Of a stretch of 64,000 nucleotides of DNA, positions 13,401 to 26,414 are shown piece after piece. Below the pieces are notes generated by a model. The model was not told the origin of the DNA and made no database searches. It saw nothing but the letters and a program-made list of their open reading frames with translations. This DNA is from Dipylidium caninum (taxonomy: Eukaryota; Platyhelminthes; Cestoda; Cyclophyllidea; Dipylidiidae): assembly GCA_017562135.1 (NCBI GenBank), contig QEYB01000221.1:273211-337210 (forward strand). The letters run 5' to 3'. A program made the position numbers and the translations under genes. Every line of letters starts with the position of its first letter. Position 1 is the first letter of the stretch.

Positions 13401-16400
13401 GAGAATACGATCGAGTGGGTGAGCCATTGATCAATTTATAAATTTAGTATTCATTTCGACACGTTCGAGATCTTTCTTAAGTAAAATATGCAAATTTAAA
13501 ACATTCTTACATCCTAATCGGTAAGAATATGAAAGATTCCTGAAATTGCAGAAGATAACAACCCCTTGGGTTATCAGAATTTCAATAAAGAAGCATAACA
13601 AGTTTTTAGCATCTGTCGGTATTTTCGTTAAAATGGCGAACAAAAACTGCAGATGCGTCTACTCTGCTAGCAATATATCATACTTTGGGTTTAAAAATCT
13701 ATTTCAGTTAGAAAATAGAAAATTATAAGGAAAAGTGGGTATTTGTCCAAATAAAACTGGGTGCAGTAGTGCGACTGACATTTCAAATCCGGTAAAATCA
13801 AAGTAGCGGAAAAACTAGTGAGAATAATTTTAGAACTTTCGCAACAAATCATCCCTGAAGGCAATATTTCATTAATATTTGGAGTTCTTTAAAAAAATCC
13901 AGTATAAAAAAATTAAATTAACTCACTTCTTCCAAAACAGTTTGATAAAGACACCCGACCAACATGCCAAAGTTCGCCGGAATCAAGTACTTAGGAAGAT
14001 CATAGATAGGTTGGAAAAGTTGTTTCAACGCCCTCGACAATGCGTCAAGTTGTTTTGATGGCTTCGAGGCATCTTCTGCACTAATTCGTTGGTAGATATA
14101 GTCTAGGAGCCATAAACCATCCCGCAAATGATGGCACACAGGATGCCCCAGATCGTTATGCTGCGCAACATTGCGCATCACCGAAACTATGCCCTGGAGA
14201 CCGCAGAACACAAGATCACCGTAGCGAGGCACATAGTAAGGCGTGCGATGCAGTCCTGGGACGTTTTCCTCGCGTTCACAGCGGTACATCAGCCAGTTGA
14301 TGTCCGTAAGAGAAAGATCAGTCACGAGACGTTTAATTAAGCCGTGTTCCACGGAATCAGGGTAAAGAGGAAGTAAGGCATCAGCGATAGCAACTGTATT
14401 TGTGGAGAGAACGGCTTTGCGTGCGTCCAAGGTTCGTAATCGACGACCGAACTATTAAGGTAAAGAAAAATATGCAGATGATCTCATAAGTTTATATTAC
14501 TTCACTTCAGATAAGACTGTGTCCAGTTACGGAGCAAAATATCGGAAAACGTTAAACTGCTCAGATATTAGAAAACGATATCTTGAAGATTCTGTTATAA
14601 TTGAGGTTTGAAACTGGAGAACTCGTGGTAGATTACGGTATGGCAGGCAAAAGCAAGTCCCATATTTAGGTTTATGAAAATCGTCTTTGAACGAGGATTT
14701 TTAAACAAATATCGTAGCTTTGATGAATTCGCAGAAGGTCACACACGAATAATCTAGTTCCTAAGATCTCACTGCCTACATATTAAGTGTAAAAAAATGT
14801 CATCCAGCAGATTTCGTTATCTTGGTTGGGCATAACAATTAGCATACTTCAAGTATTACGAATAGAGCCACATGATTTAGGGGCGACCAAGTTTCCTCTT
14901 AAGCATCCATGATATGAAATATTCGACTAACCTGGTGAAGAAGAGTACCACGAACGCGACAAAGAGCTTCAGATTGAATATCATTGAGAAAAACGCTCAC
15001 AGCGACGATGCAACCAGGTGGAAAGTCGTAGAATTCTAAGGCATCTGTTCCACCATTTTCTTCAACGTGAACCACTTTGAACATCTTACTCTTGGATACC
15101 TCCATATCCTCTCTCGTTTCGACAGAGACATTTGACAGTCCGTTTATGTACTGTAAAAATATGTATTTCTTCGTTTACATAATCCGGGAAAAACATATAT
15201 GTTTTGCACTACACTATTCGTAATCTTAACCTAGATTAATGAGTTATAAATAGTAATCAAAATTATATGATTCATGTAAATCATAATGGGAAGAACAGCA
15301 TAAACCGGAAAATTGCCAACGCTGAAACACTCGCCTTCAAAAAAACCACGAATACAATGCTTCCCCATTGAGTTATCTTTTTTTTAAATTCACAGCTAAG
15401 TCACCAAAATAAGACAAGTACAGTTGAAACTACATCTTATAAGGACTACGGAATACACAAGTGCAAACAAACAATAGTTAAAAGGGCAGTAAAAGTTATT
15501 GGCCAGTTGCTTCGAACCAATTAGAGTCCTGACCGATTTGCGCATTGCATGAACAGTTTGCACCTCTAGTTGACAGTCCGTCAATGCAACATAGCATTAT
15601 TTAAGTTTTGGGTAAAGCATTCGGTGCCTTTTCAACAAAATTTCTTTACCGAAACAAAATGGAACGATTAACGAAAAGGTAACACCAGATTTGTACATTA
15701 TTTGAGTCTTCTTTATTGTCCTGGGCCAATCGTAGATTAGTGTGTAATGATCAAAACATGTGTGGCTATGAAATGTGCATCTAAAGCAATAACAACACCA
15801 AGCAAGGAGAAAAACATCCGTTCAGGCACGTTATAAAATAAATCAACGATCGATTAAGGGCAAAAAAGATGAATATAATTTAGTCCAATAACCTGCTAAT
15901 TTCCACGTCAACAAATCTTACATTCTGTCCTGATTAAAAACATAACAAGAACACGAAAATGAGCCCGGGAATGGAATGGGGTAGATAATATAGCTAGATG
16001 GGCAATAGTCGTCATTTTAAATGAAGCAAACAGTGAAAATTTAGAAATTCTCCTGAAGACTATAACATGGGAGAAGTCATAATTATGTCACCGTCGAAAC
16101 TACGATTCCATTGTAGATTGTCATTCAAGCGAAGTCCAAATTCACGATTTTAAAATTCGACTTACACAATCATTAAATTTAAAATCATCTATTGGACCGG
16201 TTAGAGAGTGATTGACGGTACGGGCTTCAATAAGGATGCGACGAATACGACCATTGAGCATAATTCGACGGAAGGGATGGTGCGCTGGGTGTGGACTTCG
16301 ATCGTAAAAACAGGAGTGTGAGACCATGACAACCGACTCTGCTGTGTCTGCTGAGAAACGCGTTACAGCGATTATATTGGTATCAACCTAAACAAAAGGA

Positions 16401-19400
16401 TAAAAGTGGGCAAAATAATTGGTCATAAGTATGTTCACTATGAGAAGCAGGGTCATTTTTTACGCTACCATAAACAAATGCGAAACGATGTTTATATTAG
16501 GATGGCCCGTAATCGAGACCACGTAATACTAAACGTCAATCTTGCCGGATGGCTAGCGCAATCATTTCGACCAAATCCATTTGGAACAGTCTCCTATTTA
16601 AAAGATTACATGAGTCCTGAATTATGCAAACTATAGCTTTTTAGGTTACCAAATTACTGCAAAATCGTTGAGTTTACCTGATCTACGAAAGTCTCGTTAA
16701 AATTGTTGGCAGCCATCCATCGGTGCAGGCGGTTGAGCGCTGTCTTAGCCTTAATCATACCGGTGGCTACATTCACCTCTTTATCCCAAGACGCATAGAA
16801 CCTCTTCTCCGAGACTACGTCAATCTGATGAGGCACTAATTCATCGTATCCACGTGTGGAAGCAGTGGAGCAAGCAGCCATTGCCACTAGCGCTGCGGAG
16901 GGAAGGTGATCAAAGACGGTGCGTTTCACAGCAGGGGCAGGGTTGTCGTGCGTTTGGTCGTAAAAGAGGGCGTGAGCTACTGTGGGCAAAAGACGACGTT
17001 TTAACACGGCGTGAGGAAAACCACCAGCTGGATAGTGCCCTCCAAAGTAGTGCACCAAACGTCCTTCATCATAACAATCATGTGCAGACAGAGCCTCTGT
17101 AAGAGAAAAAAGAATATACAAATCCACAATCAACCACCCCAATCACTTGTCAGCAATGAGAGCATATAATTGGTTGATGTGATCAGAAAAAGGTCGAAAT
17201 GCTAAGAAAGAATAACCCTGAGAGCGGATGACGATCCTTTCCCAATTGTCACTTCAATGTGAAATATTATGGGTAAATGGATTTGTGAGGGGTAGGATGG
17301 ATTTTAAGCTTATATCAAGAGAAAGTAAATGTTAAAACGCTACGCGAAACCAAAGTAGTGTTTATATCACCATAAATGACAGAGATCGCCACAAAAAAAC
17401 TTTTGAAGTTGTTTTGCTTAAGTGAATAAATGGTCATGACATAGACATATCCAAATTCAAAAGCGCAGTAAACCTAGCAATAGATAATGATTAGACTTAC
17501 CCCCATTTTACGTGATAGGCTGTACAAATTGAAGGAATTCCAAAAATATTGCGACTAAGTACCTAAATTGTTTTCCTAAGATTAAGAGACTTAACATTCC
17601 ACGAAATCCTTGCAAAAAGGCATTAACGACATGATATTCAGCTCACCGCGAACTAGTGAACATATGCCTAGTTTGTTGAGAATGAGGTTGTCAGTTTTTT
17701 CATCATTGGTGAAGACCTCTCCAAGAACGTAGATGCTGGGTCGCACCTCCCTACAAACGTCGAGCACTGCCTGTGCCACATGAAGGGGTGTGCTATGACA
17801 ATTATCCAAACGCACAGCGTGGAAAATCCGTGCCGTCAGGCGTGCATATTCCAGCATGCGTTCCCACAGATAGGGGCAGTCCTCGGGTTTATCACCGTAG
17901 CTGAGGAAACAGAAAACTTTTGCGAGTCATTCAAGAACAGGTTAAGTAGCTACCTTACGACTGTTACCGTATAAATGTTTAGCAGAACCATCGATGATAA
18001 TAGGGTAAGCCCACTGATTTTGTTATATACTTTCCTGACAACCTAATCAGAAAACGCATTACAAAAAATATTCGGTTAAAGTTGCTCTAGTCTCCATGTT
18101 CGCAGATTAACAATAAGTGAAAAGTCCCATATTTTCTTTTTCACATTTCTTCGAGACAATCCCCAAGAATCAACATAACTTATTTACTGTTTAGTTAAAC
18201 AAAAAACATCTAATAATCTGTTTACTGACTTACCGGAGCTTAACAGAGTCACCCCATATCACTAATTCGCGTCTCAGATAGATGTTCGAGTCGACGTCAG
18301 CGAAGTTCTTGATAGAGCAACTATTAATAACCCAACCATTGCAGGCCATGACGTATTTTGCACGGTCGCCAGTTGCTAATTTTTCTGCCTCCTCAGCAGT
18401 TTCCATATGATCGTCGGTACAGAAAAAGTACCTAAAGGAAGTACAAGTGGAGACGCTGCTTAGTTTATTTTTCCATTACCACAAGAACTTCATGAATGAA
18501 GCTCAACTATATCTACTTTGAAGAATCCGGTCCAAGTTATTTAGATTGCCAATGTTATAAACTAAAAAACAAGGCAGCAGATTTACAAACGACACTTTCA
18601 GGTAACCAGGGCTATCAAGTGACCAATATATTCACTCACTAACCATATGGTCTTTAGTAACATACACAACGCCATAAGTTCATACCTAGGACCCGAGTTC
18701 CTGTAGTGATGAAATCTAGCCTTTTTCACCATTGAGGTCAGAAACGGAATTAATAAAACAATGCACGCATGCATCTCTTAAGAAGAGTGAAAATAGCGCA
18801 AATAATTTAGGCAATTTTTTGGTTGCAAACTTACCTGTCGACTAATGGCGTGGACATGGAAACAGTACCGAGAAGGGGTCCCGTGGGATCCATAAAACGG
18901 TAGCGAGCGCCATTGGCGACGCATTCAGCAGCACAGCGGAGGTTGTGGACCGTAGCCTCCTCGGCGTTACGATTCATATCTGCGAGGCGAATACTAAGAT
19001 TATGCGCAGCAACGTCAGGTGTGTCGTGGCCGAAAATCTCCTTAGCTAAACCAAAGTCAATAGTCGCACCCAACCGCCGACCAGCGCGTGATCCCACTAT
19101 CCGAAGAGTGAGCGAGGCATCTGCTCCAACGTAGGGCGACGGGTCAGTACCCTTAACTAGGAAAAAGGGGAGTTATGTTTCACCGAGTTGGTTTCTTGTT
19201 TTTCGTCAAGTTAGAATAACACTTAACTACAACTGCCGCACAAGAACCCGGTAGTATACATTCACTTATGAATAAATAGCCATCGATCTAACCACCTACT
19301 CATAGGTGAAAACAAAGTCAAATAAGACAAGATAATGACCAAAATGAAAGTAGACACAATAAGTTATAAGGAAAAATGATTCTAGTCACATCAACATTGA

Positions 19401-20810
19401 GTATTCTCTAGAAGTATACTTCAAGAATTATAAGGCTTAAAAATGGTTCACTTTGACAGGCAGTAATTCAAGTTTCACACGATATATTTATACAATACGA
19501 AGAAACAAGGAAAAATAGTCGAAGTACTAAACAAAATTTGGCAAACCAAAACTACTTCCACGAAAGATGTAGTTAGATGGCTTTATGAACATTGGAGATA
19601 AAAGCCTTATACACCTTATAACGGAAAAAATTTTAAGAAACAAAGAATGTTAAATGGATTAGATTACACTTACTCAACCATTGCTTGAACTCTTCAGCAA
19701 CCACGTCGATATCTGCCTGATAGAATTCATGGAGTTTAAGTTCTTTGAACTCATCAAAAAGATAGGTACGCAGAGCATCCACATGCGAATCAGAAGAACC
19801 AAAATTAACAGGGATATTTCGGTGCACCAGTTGCCCTTCAGCACAGAAAAGAGTGGCTCTCCAAATCGCCTGATCGACAAGAAAAGCAGGAACAAGATGA
19901 GGGGAGTTATGCAAATTATAACCGCACTCTGGATGTTCCTGCAGCCATGGCGAATTGATCGCCGTGTGATTCAATACAAGATCAGACATACTCAAAATCG
20001 ACCATTCAGTCTCCATCTCCTTCACTAGCTCTTCAATATCTTCCCAACCAACTTTCTTAATAGCAGAAGGGTCTGAAAAAGCTGAATTAACCGCCAGCTG
20101 GTCCTTAAGGGAGTAGCCAGAGTTTGAAATACCCAGTTCCTTTTAAAAAAGGGAAACAAAAAAAGCAAAAAATGATAATATAAAGGTAAGTGCCCAATAC
20201 GAAAAAGGGTTAATATTTACCTGAATAGGTGTGAAGTGAATCATATTGTAGCCGCATTCGTAAGCAACTCTGAGACGGTCACGCCATTCAGAAAATGGAC
20301 CAAGATTTTTTGATATGCAAGTTTGTAACATTACTCCCTCCAGATCCCATTGAGCAAGACGATCGAGATCCTCGGGGTCGCCTACAGCAAACCGACTCTC
20401 GACAACAAAGTAGCCCTGGCCACCAATTATTTGGAGCTCTTTGGTGCCGAGCATTTCCACTGTAAATGTAGAGCCATCGGTTGTGAATGTGAAGTGAAAA
20501 GCGCCGCTAGAGTGAATTGGTCCAAGCACAAAGTAGTCATCAAAGCGGTCCAGCTTTTTCAATGAGGGCTTAGGTTGAGTAATTGAAATTTCGTAGTAGC
20601 TTGTACGCACGAAAGGTTTTCCCGATACAGGATAGTTTGTAAAGAACCTGACATTCTTCCCAATCAAAGTCTCATCAAGTTTGAAACGGATTATCCACTC
20701 TGAAGGGAATAGCAATTTGGTTGTGCTACATTACCTCTCTTGACCTTATAGAATAGGCCTTCGGTGTTCATGCCCAGGGTAAGGTAATATTCAACAACCT
20801 GGTTTGCCAT
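7443..20810 (-). CDS. AGL: Glycogen debranching enzyme (4-alpha-glucanotransferase / amylo-alpha-1,6-glucosidase), 16 exons
   Basis: This bifunctional cytosolic enzyme removes branches from glycogen: it moves short maltosaccharides, then hydrolyses the alpha-1,6 glucose. Exons in transcript order: 20735-20810, 20221-20699, 19674-20139, 18835-19156, 18234-18431, 17647-17900, 16678-17096, 16166-16387, 14932-15150, 13927-14451, 13030-13305, 11426-11851, 10382-10843, 9043-9222, 8140-8343, 7443-7559. All introns are GT-AG and all phases match. The total is 4845 nt (1614 aa; human AGL is about 1530). Landmarks are [11 protein letters not shown] in exon 2, [20 protein letters not shown] in exon 3, the transferase-core [14 protein letters not shown] and GEVFTN in exon 6, [13 protein letters not shown] in exon 7, SLAAGLPHF and [12 protein letters not shown] in exon 11, [10 protein letters not shown] and [11 protein letters not shown] in exon 13, AHGFNYHQ in exon 14 and [18 protein letters not shown] in exon 16. 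The start is the only ATG in exon 1 ([10 protein letters not shown]); an upstream untranslated exon is possible. The first intron is 35 nt. No frameshift is needed. Confidence 0.97.
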
Positions 20811-21695
20811 CTTAATTTGCGCAAAAGCTACTACGGGGCAAAATTATTTCAGCCACTTTATATCGCTATCGCGAGTGAGGACATTTAGCCTGATAAAAGA
20901 AGCTGCGTTAGTCACGTGTAACAAGAAAGCTTGTTTTTCACAAAAACAACCGTTTAAATGCGCACAAGTAAAAAATTACCACAGTGGGCAGTAAAACTAG
21001 TGACAAGTGTGCGGAATGGAGAAGAGTGTAAGAGAATTATGTCACAGGTCACATTGGTAAAATGAATCAACCTCTAATACTTATGCGTGATAGGGGTTCA
21101 TCTAATTCTCGTTTGAAAATAATTTCTCTCAACGAGCGGAGTAAACTAGACGGCTAACATAAAACTACGGTTCCTCGAAAATGCGAGTGTCATTGACGTT
21201 CGTCGTATTTCGTTAACTTCCCTCTACCTTTTTTCTTATAGGGGATAGGAGTATTTATTTTACCTTGGTAATGCACAATGAAGAAATTTATCGAATATCA
21301 ATTCGGATCGTTTGACGTATACGTGGAATTTTAAAGACAAACTGCAATACGGAACAGGTATGACATGCAGGAAAATCGACTTACCGAAGAGAGGAAGAGG
21401 TTTCTACACTGACTCGTATATGCACACCTTATTAAAAGGCTTAGAATAACTGGCGCCTAACTTGTTACGGACGAAAAAATCCTCATCAACTAAATTTTGT
21501 CACCCAGTGTAGCATGGTCCATCGTTTCATAACAAGAAATTTTTACCAAATTAACCACAATTTATAAGCAAATAGAACCGCATTCTGGTTGTTATTAATT
21601 GGACTGAAATTTTTCGGAGGTTTCGATCGCCGAAATCGTATGGACTTCACCACTCTAACGATATGCGCTTTGTCTGTACCCTTTATCCCACTCGT
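20811..21695. promoter_or_regulatory. Shared intergenic region between divergent AGL and COX5B genes
   Basis: About 885 bp separate the AGL start codon (minus strand) from the COX5B start codon (plus strand), so this DNA must hold both promoters or one bidirectional promoter. I see no clear TATA box at a convincing distance from either start. The layout is seen in the sequence; the promoter role is inferred. Confidence 0.5.
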
Positions 21696-22510
21696 ATGGC
21701 TCTGAGAATACTGCCAATTTCATTGAAAGCTCGGGTATTCTCCAGCTTAGCCTGTCAGGCTCCGCCAAATAGCGTCTATTCCCGAGTTCGAAATTTTATA
21801 ATTTCTAATAAGATCCTCCAAGCCAGCGCCGGTATATGCTACCGCTTTTTTTATGTTTTAGTTGATGTTCCTCTAGATTGCGAACCAACTAAATCCCTCA
21901 GTACCATTCAAAAGGAACTTTTGGATCAGATTGAAAGTGTTGATGTACGTCTTGTGTTCTTATTGCTGCTTCTGTAGATCAATTATCACGAATTTAAAGT
22001 TAGGCGCGGCGGGCCGACGACTAAGGAAGCCCCCAACTTGATACCATTTCATGGAGAAAGGCGTATGGTCGGGTGCATATGTAAGCCTTATTTTTTTGTT
22101 ATTATTGATAAATTTGGTCCCCAACCACAGTTATGACGTACTTTTTTGTTTCACAAGGTCATGAAGAACAGCACCACATCAGTTACTTACTTCTGCATCG
22201 GGGTCTCCCAATGCGTTGCAAATGCGGTCATTGGTTTAAATTAGTTGACTTCAATGAATACGAAGCGGCTCGAGACCGTTACTGGAAGAAAATAGAATCA
22301 CAGCCGGAGAATCAGGAATTGATGACCAACTTGAATGATGCCGAAGTTGAATTACAAAAACTATTGGAAGCAAGCAAGTCTATGACTAGTCATTCTCCTG
22401 GTTCTTCGGAGATGTTAGATAAATTATCAGTACAGTGGAATAAGTATAAGAACGCTTACCATCTTATTAGGAAGAAAATTGATGAAGCTTGCATTACAGA
22501 TATTCGTTGA
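21696..22510 (+). CDS. COX5B: Cytochrome c oxidase subunit Vb, mitochondrial, 4 exons
   Basis: This is a nuclear-encoded zinc-binding subunit of respiratory complex IV. Exons: 21696-21831, 21862-21944, 21978-22080, 22158-22510, giving 675 nt (224 aa). Introns are 30, 33 and 77 nt, all GT-AG and in phase. The first about 34 residues (MALRILPISLKARVFSSLAC...) are basic, Ser-rich and lack acidic residues, as expected for a mitochondrial presequence. An upstream in-frame ATG at 21663 would add 11 residues; I chose 21696 because it gives the better presequence. The core PNLIPFHGERRMVGCICHEE and RCKCGHWFKLV matches the family, with Cys pairs as probable zinc ligands; the second pair is C-x-C, whereas human COX5B has C-x2-C. 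After the normal end of the family, about 85 further residues form a charged, probably helical tail. AATAAA follows at 22711. Confidence 0.9.
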
Positions 22511-22710
22511 ATGCTGTTCACTGCGGACGGAATTAATATGTTGACATTAAATAATCTTACTTGCCACTACTTTTATCGCAGCTTATACGTTTTATCACGT
22601 CTAATTTGGGACCAGTTAACTTGTTTTCATGTTACAACACTTCTCAGTGGTCAAATCGCTCTTCTTCGTGATGTAATAACTTTGTATTTTACACTGACTG
22701 TGCGCACGGA

Positions 22711-22716
22711 AATAAA
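22711..22716 (+). promoter_or_regulatory. Polyadenylation signal for COX5B
   Basis: A canonical AATAAA lies 201 nt after the COX5B stop codon on the same strand and is followed by T-rich DNA. The use of this site is inferred. Confidence 0.6.
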
Positions 22717-22929
22717 CTTATTTATTTAATGAATTAATTTATTGCCGATGATTACTTGCACAAGATTATTTTTTCTTTTTGGCCAAGTTTCTCGGTGAGA
22801 CTTCTTGAAGCGTCTTTCCTTTTTTCTATACTTTTATACTTCCTCTCAACTTTCTATTATTTGTTGACATCCTATCAAATTCATCCTTTACCAGTACTTG
22901 TGACGATATAGCTTTAACTTTCTAAATTT

Positions 22930-23376
22930 TTAGCTTTTATTTTCGATGGAGGTGCGAGGCCTCACGTAGTGTTGTGGCAACTCTTTTGTAGATGGACGAT
23001 AGGGTACTTTGTTTATGCATAGGACTGGTGAAGCTGCCCGGGTCAGTAAACGCTGAAACAAACGTATTTCCTTGCTGACAAGTTTATTTGTACAACAACT
23101 AAACTTTGCGGGAACGAGTCTCACTGACTTACAAACGTTGGTAATTCTCTCCTTTGAAGCGTAGCGAATGTTACTCTGAAAACCGATTAAATTACAAACG
23201 CTAAAACCATAGAAATCAAGGTACAAGCATGTCGTTTGTGTACAAGATCATATATGGTGATAATAATGAGGAAAGTTGGCTTCTTATGATATTAAATAAG
23301 TAAAAAACGCCAGAGGAATGTTAGTTATTGGGCGGGAATCGGTTTCCTGTCGATAAGGGATGTTTATTCTGGACAT
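22930..23376 (-). CDS. Possible small spliced gene, unrecognised
   Basis: A phase-consistent model has exons 23309-23376 (ATG start), 23133-23175 and 22930-23052, for 77 residues ending PRTSIENKS. The second intron has a strong donor (gtaagt) and acceptor (tttcag); the first donor (ggc|gttttt) is weak. A different phase for the last two exons gives another open tail, ending LREASHLHRK at 22937-22939, so the reading frame is not settled. I recognise no family. It would lie tail-to-tail with COX5B and head-to-head with the gene starting at 23503, 126 bp away. It may be a chance model. Confidence 0.28.
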
Positions 23377-23502
23377 CCAGATATTGAATTCTCTTGGGAG
23401 CGCGACAGTAGTGAAACAAAGCTCAAAAATTTTGGAGACAGGTTTAAGAGCGAGTGAATTCTTATAAGCTATGGGTGCGCCACATTGGCACTATCTTTCA
23501 TT

Positions 23503-24517
23503 ATGTCGAAGGGTGCTAGTAACGCACTTCCAAACATAATGGTGACGCAGAAAGTTGCATCGCTTCGTGAGTTGTTGTTGCACAAATCAGGACCTGCGAC
23601 TTTTAGATTTCCGTTACCAATGAATTTAGTGCGTTGAGGGAGGCACATCCCTCAGTGGTGTATCCCCAAGATTGACGTCCCCGATACTGATGCTAGAATA
23701 TTTTCACTCCACATTCTCCGGGCTCATATTTCGACCGTGTTGTCGGCTTGCTAACACTGAAGCGCTTTTTAGCATATTCAGCCATCGGGAAGCTGTGATA
23801 AGGAAACTCGATTGGGTAGTAGACTTTACGAACAATTTGCGTCGTTTATTATCGGAGAATCAATCCATTCTACCATTATTGAATTACTTTGACCATGCAT
23901 TAATATTCACTGAAATATTCGCGGTAATGCACCGAAAAGAGGCGAAAGATGAAAAATTCGCAAAGCAACGAACCAATGAGTTACAGAGGTAGGGCATTTC
24001 TGGCACAATTGGCGAAAATTGCTTTTGATCATTACAGGCAGTAATATACTTGCACTCATGCTTTAACTAAACAAAGGTGACAGAGTGGAGCCTTTTTCGT
24101 GGCAAATGATTGCATCTAGTGTTCGTGACATACGGCCACCTCAACCCTTTCTACGGAACATCAATAAAGCATTTTTATGTAACCGACCTAATAATGATGA
24201 AGGAACGCCACGAGACTTCAAGTTAGACAACTGTATCGGTTTAGGGTTTTTCTTCTCTTTCTATCGAATTGGTCTCAAGATTCTGCTGGGTAACCTTCTA
24301 CAACGACACCGTGTCTTCCCTCATTCAGATAACGCGGATTCAACATATTCCGTGTTGAATTTTTTCTTTTGCGACATCAGTTTCAGGAAACCCTACACCC
24401 TTTTCGCCTGTAAGAAGGAGGGTTGGTGACGTGAATATGATTAAGTATTTAGATCCAACTAGTCCTCGGGCAAGTAAGACTTCGTCAAACTTGCTTCAAC
24501 AGGCAAGTTATTCCTAA
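23503..24517 (+). CDS. Unrecognised protein of 215 residues, 5 exons
   Basis: Exons are 23503-23628, 23656-23738, 23782-23988, 24084-24178 and 24381-24517, totalling 648 nt. Every junction is GT-AG and in phase. Introns are 27, 43, 95 and 202 nt; the second has a classical branch site (tgctaac). The product starts MSKGASNALPNIMVTQKVAS, then has a likely helical region (EAVIRKLDWVVDFTNNLRRL, LLNYFDHALIFTEIFAVMHR) and a charged stretch, HRKEAKDEKFAKQRTNELQ. The tail is Ser/Pro/basic, with TPFSPVRRR and DPTSPRASK, which resemble proline-directed phosphorylation sites. I see no signal peptide or clear membrane segment and cannot name a family. The coding call rests on phase consistency and protein-like composition; the 27-nt intron is very short and is the weakest junction. 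Confidence 0.6.
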
Positions 24518-26414
24518 CTCATCCTATCATATAATATGCTACGAAATAAAATGGCTCTGGACTGTTATTGCCATCCATGTCAGAGAGTTTCGATATTGGC
24601 GAGCAGTCCCGAGACGAGTGATAACGATCAATGAGACCATCGTTATATACACTGGCATTCATTTCAGAATTATAGACGGGTAAAGATATAATCTCCGGGG
24701 CACCGCTAGCTCATAATTATTAGAGGAATAAGTGAACTCACCATTACAGAATAAGAAGGATTTGAGTATGATAAAGAAAGCAGTTGTCAACAGTTAAAAC
24801 AGTCATTCCATCAATTAAAATGCGGTCAAATAAGTGTGCCAGTTTCGAATAACGGCCACGGTTTCCGAAAAGTGACAGAGAATGTGACGCTATATCATAA
24901 AGAAAAGTGAACAATGAGACCGTAATTTGGCGTCTATTGAAAGGGAAAGAGCCCTATTACCCTTGGATACTGGTAGTTGCTATAAATTTTGCCAACTTAC
25001 AAGTTTATAATGTCATTAATCTTATGGAAGAAGTCTGTTAGCCTCAGTCCAGATTAAAAAATGCTCGACATTGCCTGTTTCAACTGGCATTAACCATGAT
25101 AGCCGCATGAAAACAGATAGTGCACTGTTCGAATTTTGTACAGGGCACAAAAGACACTTTATTATGTATACATGGACAACCAAGTTGGCAAGCAAACCTA
25201 TCGGTTGTCTCGATCTGTACACATACGTAACCTATGGGATATCTGGTTCTCCAGACATACGGAGCAGTACACGCTGATTTTAATCCGCTTTGTAAACTCA
25301 CTTCTAGGTATCTTAAATAAGTGCCTGAAAAGCGATCCACATTTGCGGAAAGTTCCTAATGTGGGTGTTATAGTTTGAAGAAATAACGGGAACAAACACC
25401 CTGTACGGTGACAAAAACAATAGTGCTATGTAATCACTCTGGCTCTCGCTAGTCTATTACCAAAGACTATAAATGAAACCTATGGGATTCACAGGCTTCC
25501 AATCCGATAGATGGTCTCTGGTTTAGATTTTAAAAATATTGCAACTTTAAAATATCAAATATCAGAACAGAGTTTATCAGATATTTAAATTTTTGTCATA
25601 AGCTACGAAATATTTACTCAAAGGCATGATTCGTTTGATTTTTCGATAATCACAAAAGAATGTTTAAATGCATCGAGAAGCTATAACCATGCGTGGATTA
25701 ATGGTAGACTTCCTGCCGTCGCGGTCGTATTTTGGGACTAGAGAATCCCAGGTTAGTCTGCTAGTGATTCACGGTTGTTTTCGTTGTCCCCTAACGGAGT
25801 CTACTACCGCTTCTAAGACAGTTTAGCGGCGCACATGAGCTCCGAATACTAAATTGCCACTTTCAACGAGCAGTCCGGTGGAGGATAGGATTGTACAGAT
25901 ACGAGTTGCACAACCTCAGATTAGCCACCAAATTTTCTGGTATAAGACTACCTCCGTTTCGAATCTGGTTGTAGCTGGTCGAAATCTGGCTTATAATAAC
26001 CTATTTTTAGGTATATGATAATGCCCGGCTGACGGTTACCCTGAGACACTATACAACCGAACAACCCACAACTGACATCATTTAATGACTCTCGATCCTA
26101 CGGAATACCAACTGAATAATGCGCCGTTACCCCCAGTAACTTACATTCGTTTCCCGAATAAATTTCGAAACCCGACTGAAAATGCCATGGCGTTAAGGGT
26201 TCTGGTTTTATTCAAATCTGTAGTTTCCCTGTAAACAGAACCGCGCTCAGTAGGACCTGGGCCTAGTACGACAGTGGACCGATACGGCGGGTTCCTTGGA
26301 AGGTATTGCAGGAGTCTAGAGACAGGTGATAAACTGGTCCGACGGGGCTCCCGGTGGTTTGTGCAGCATTAACGCGGTTTTCGGATTTGGAATGAAGGAC
26401 TGGGTGGGTCCGGG
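24518..26414. other. Intergenic DNA, no supported gene
   Basis: No open segment here has supporting splice sites or recognisable motifs; the frames near 25.0-25.4 kb overlap one another on both strands, as chance frames do. On the minus strand the complement of tttatt at 26206-26211 reads AATAAA about 205 nt after the METAP1D stop and could be its polyadenylation signal. Confidence 0.5.
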
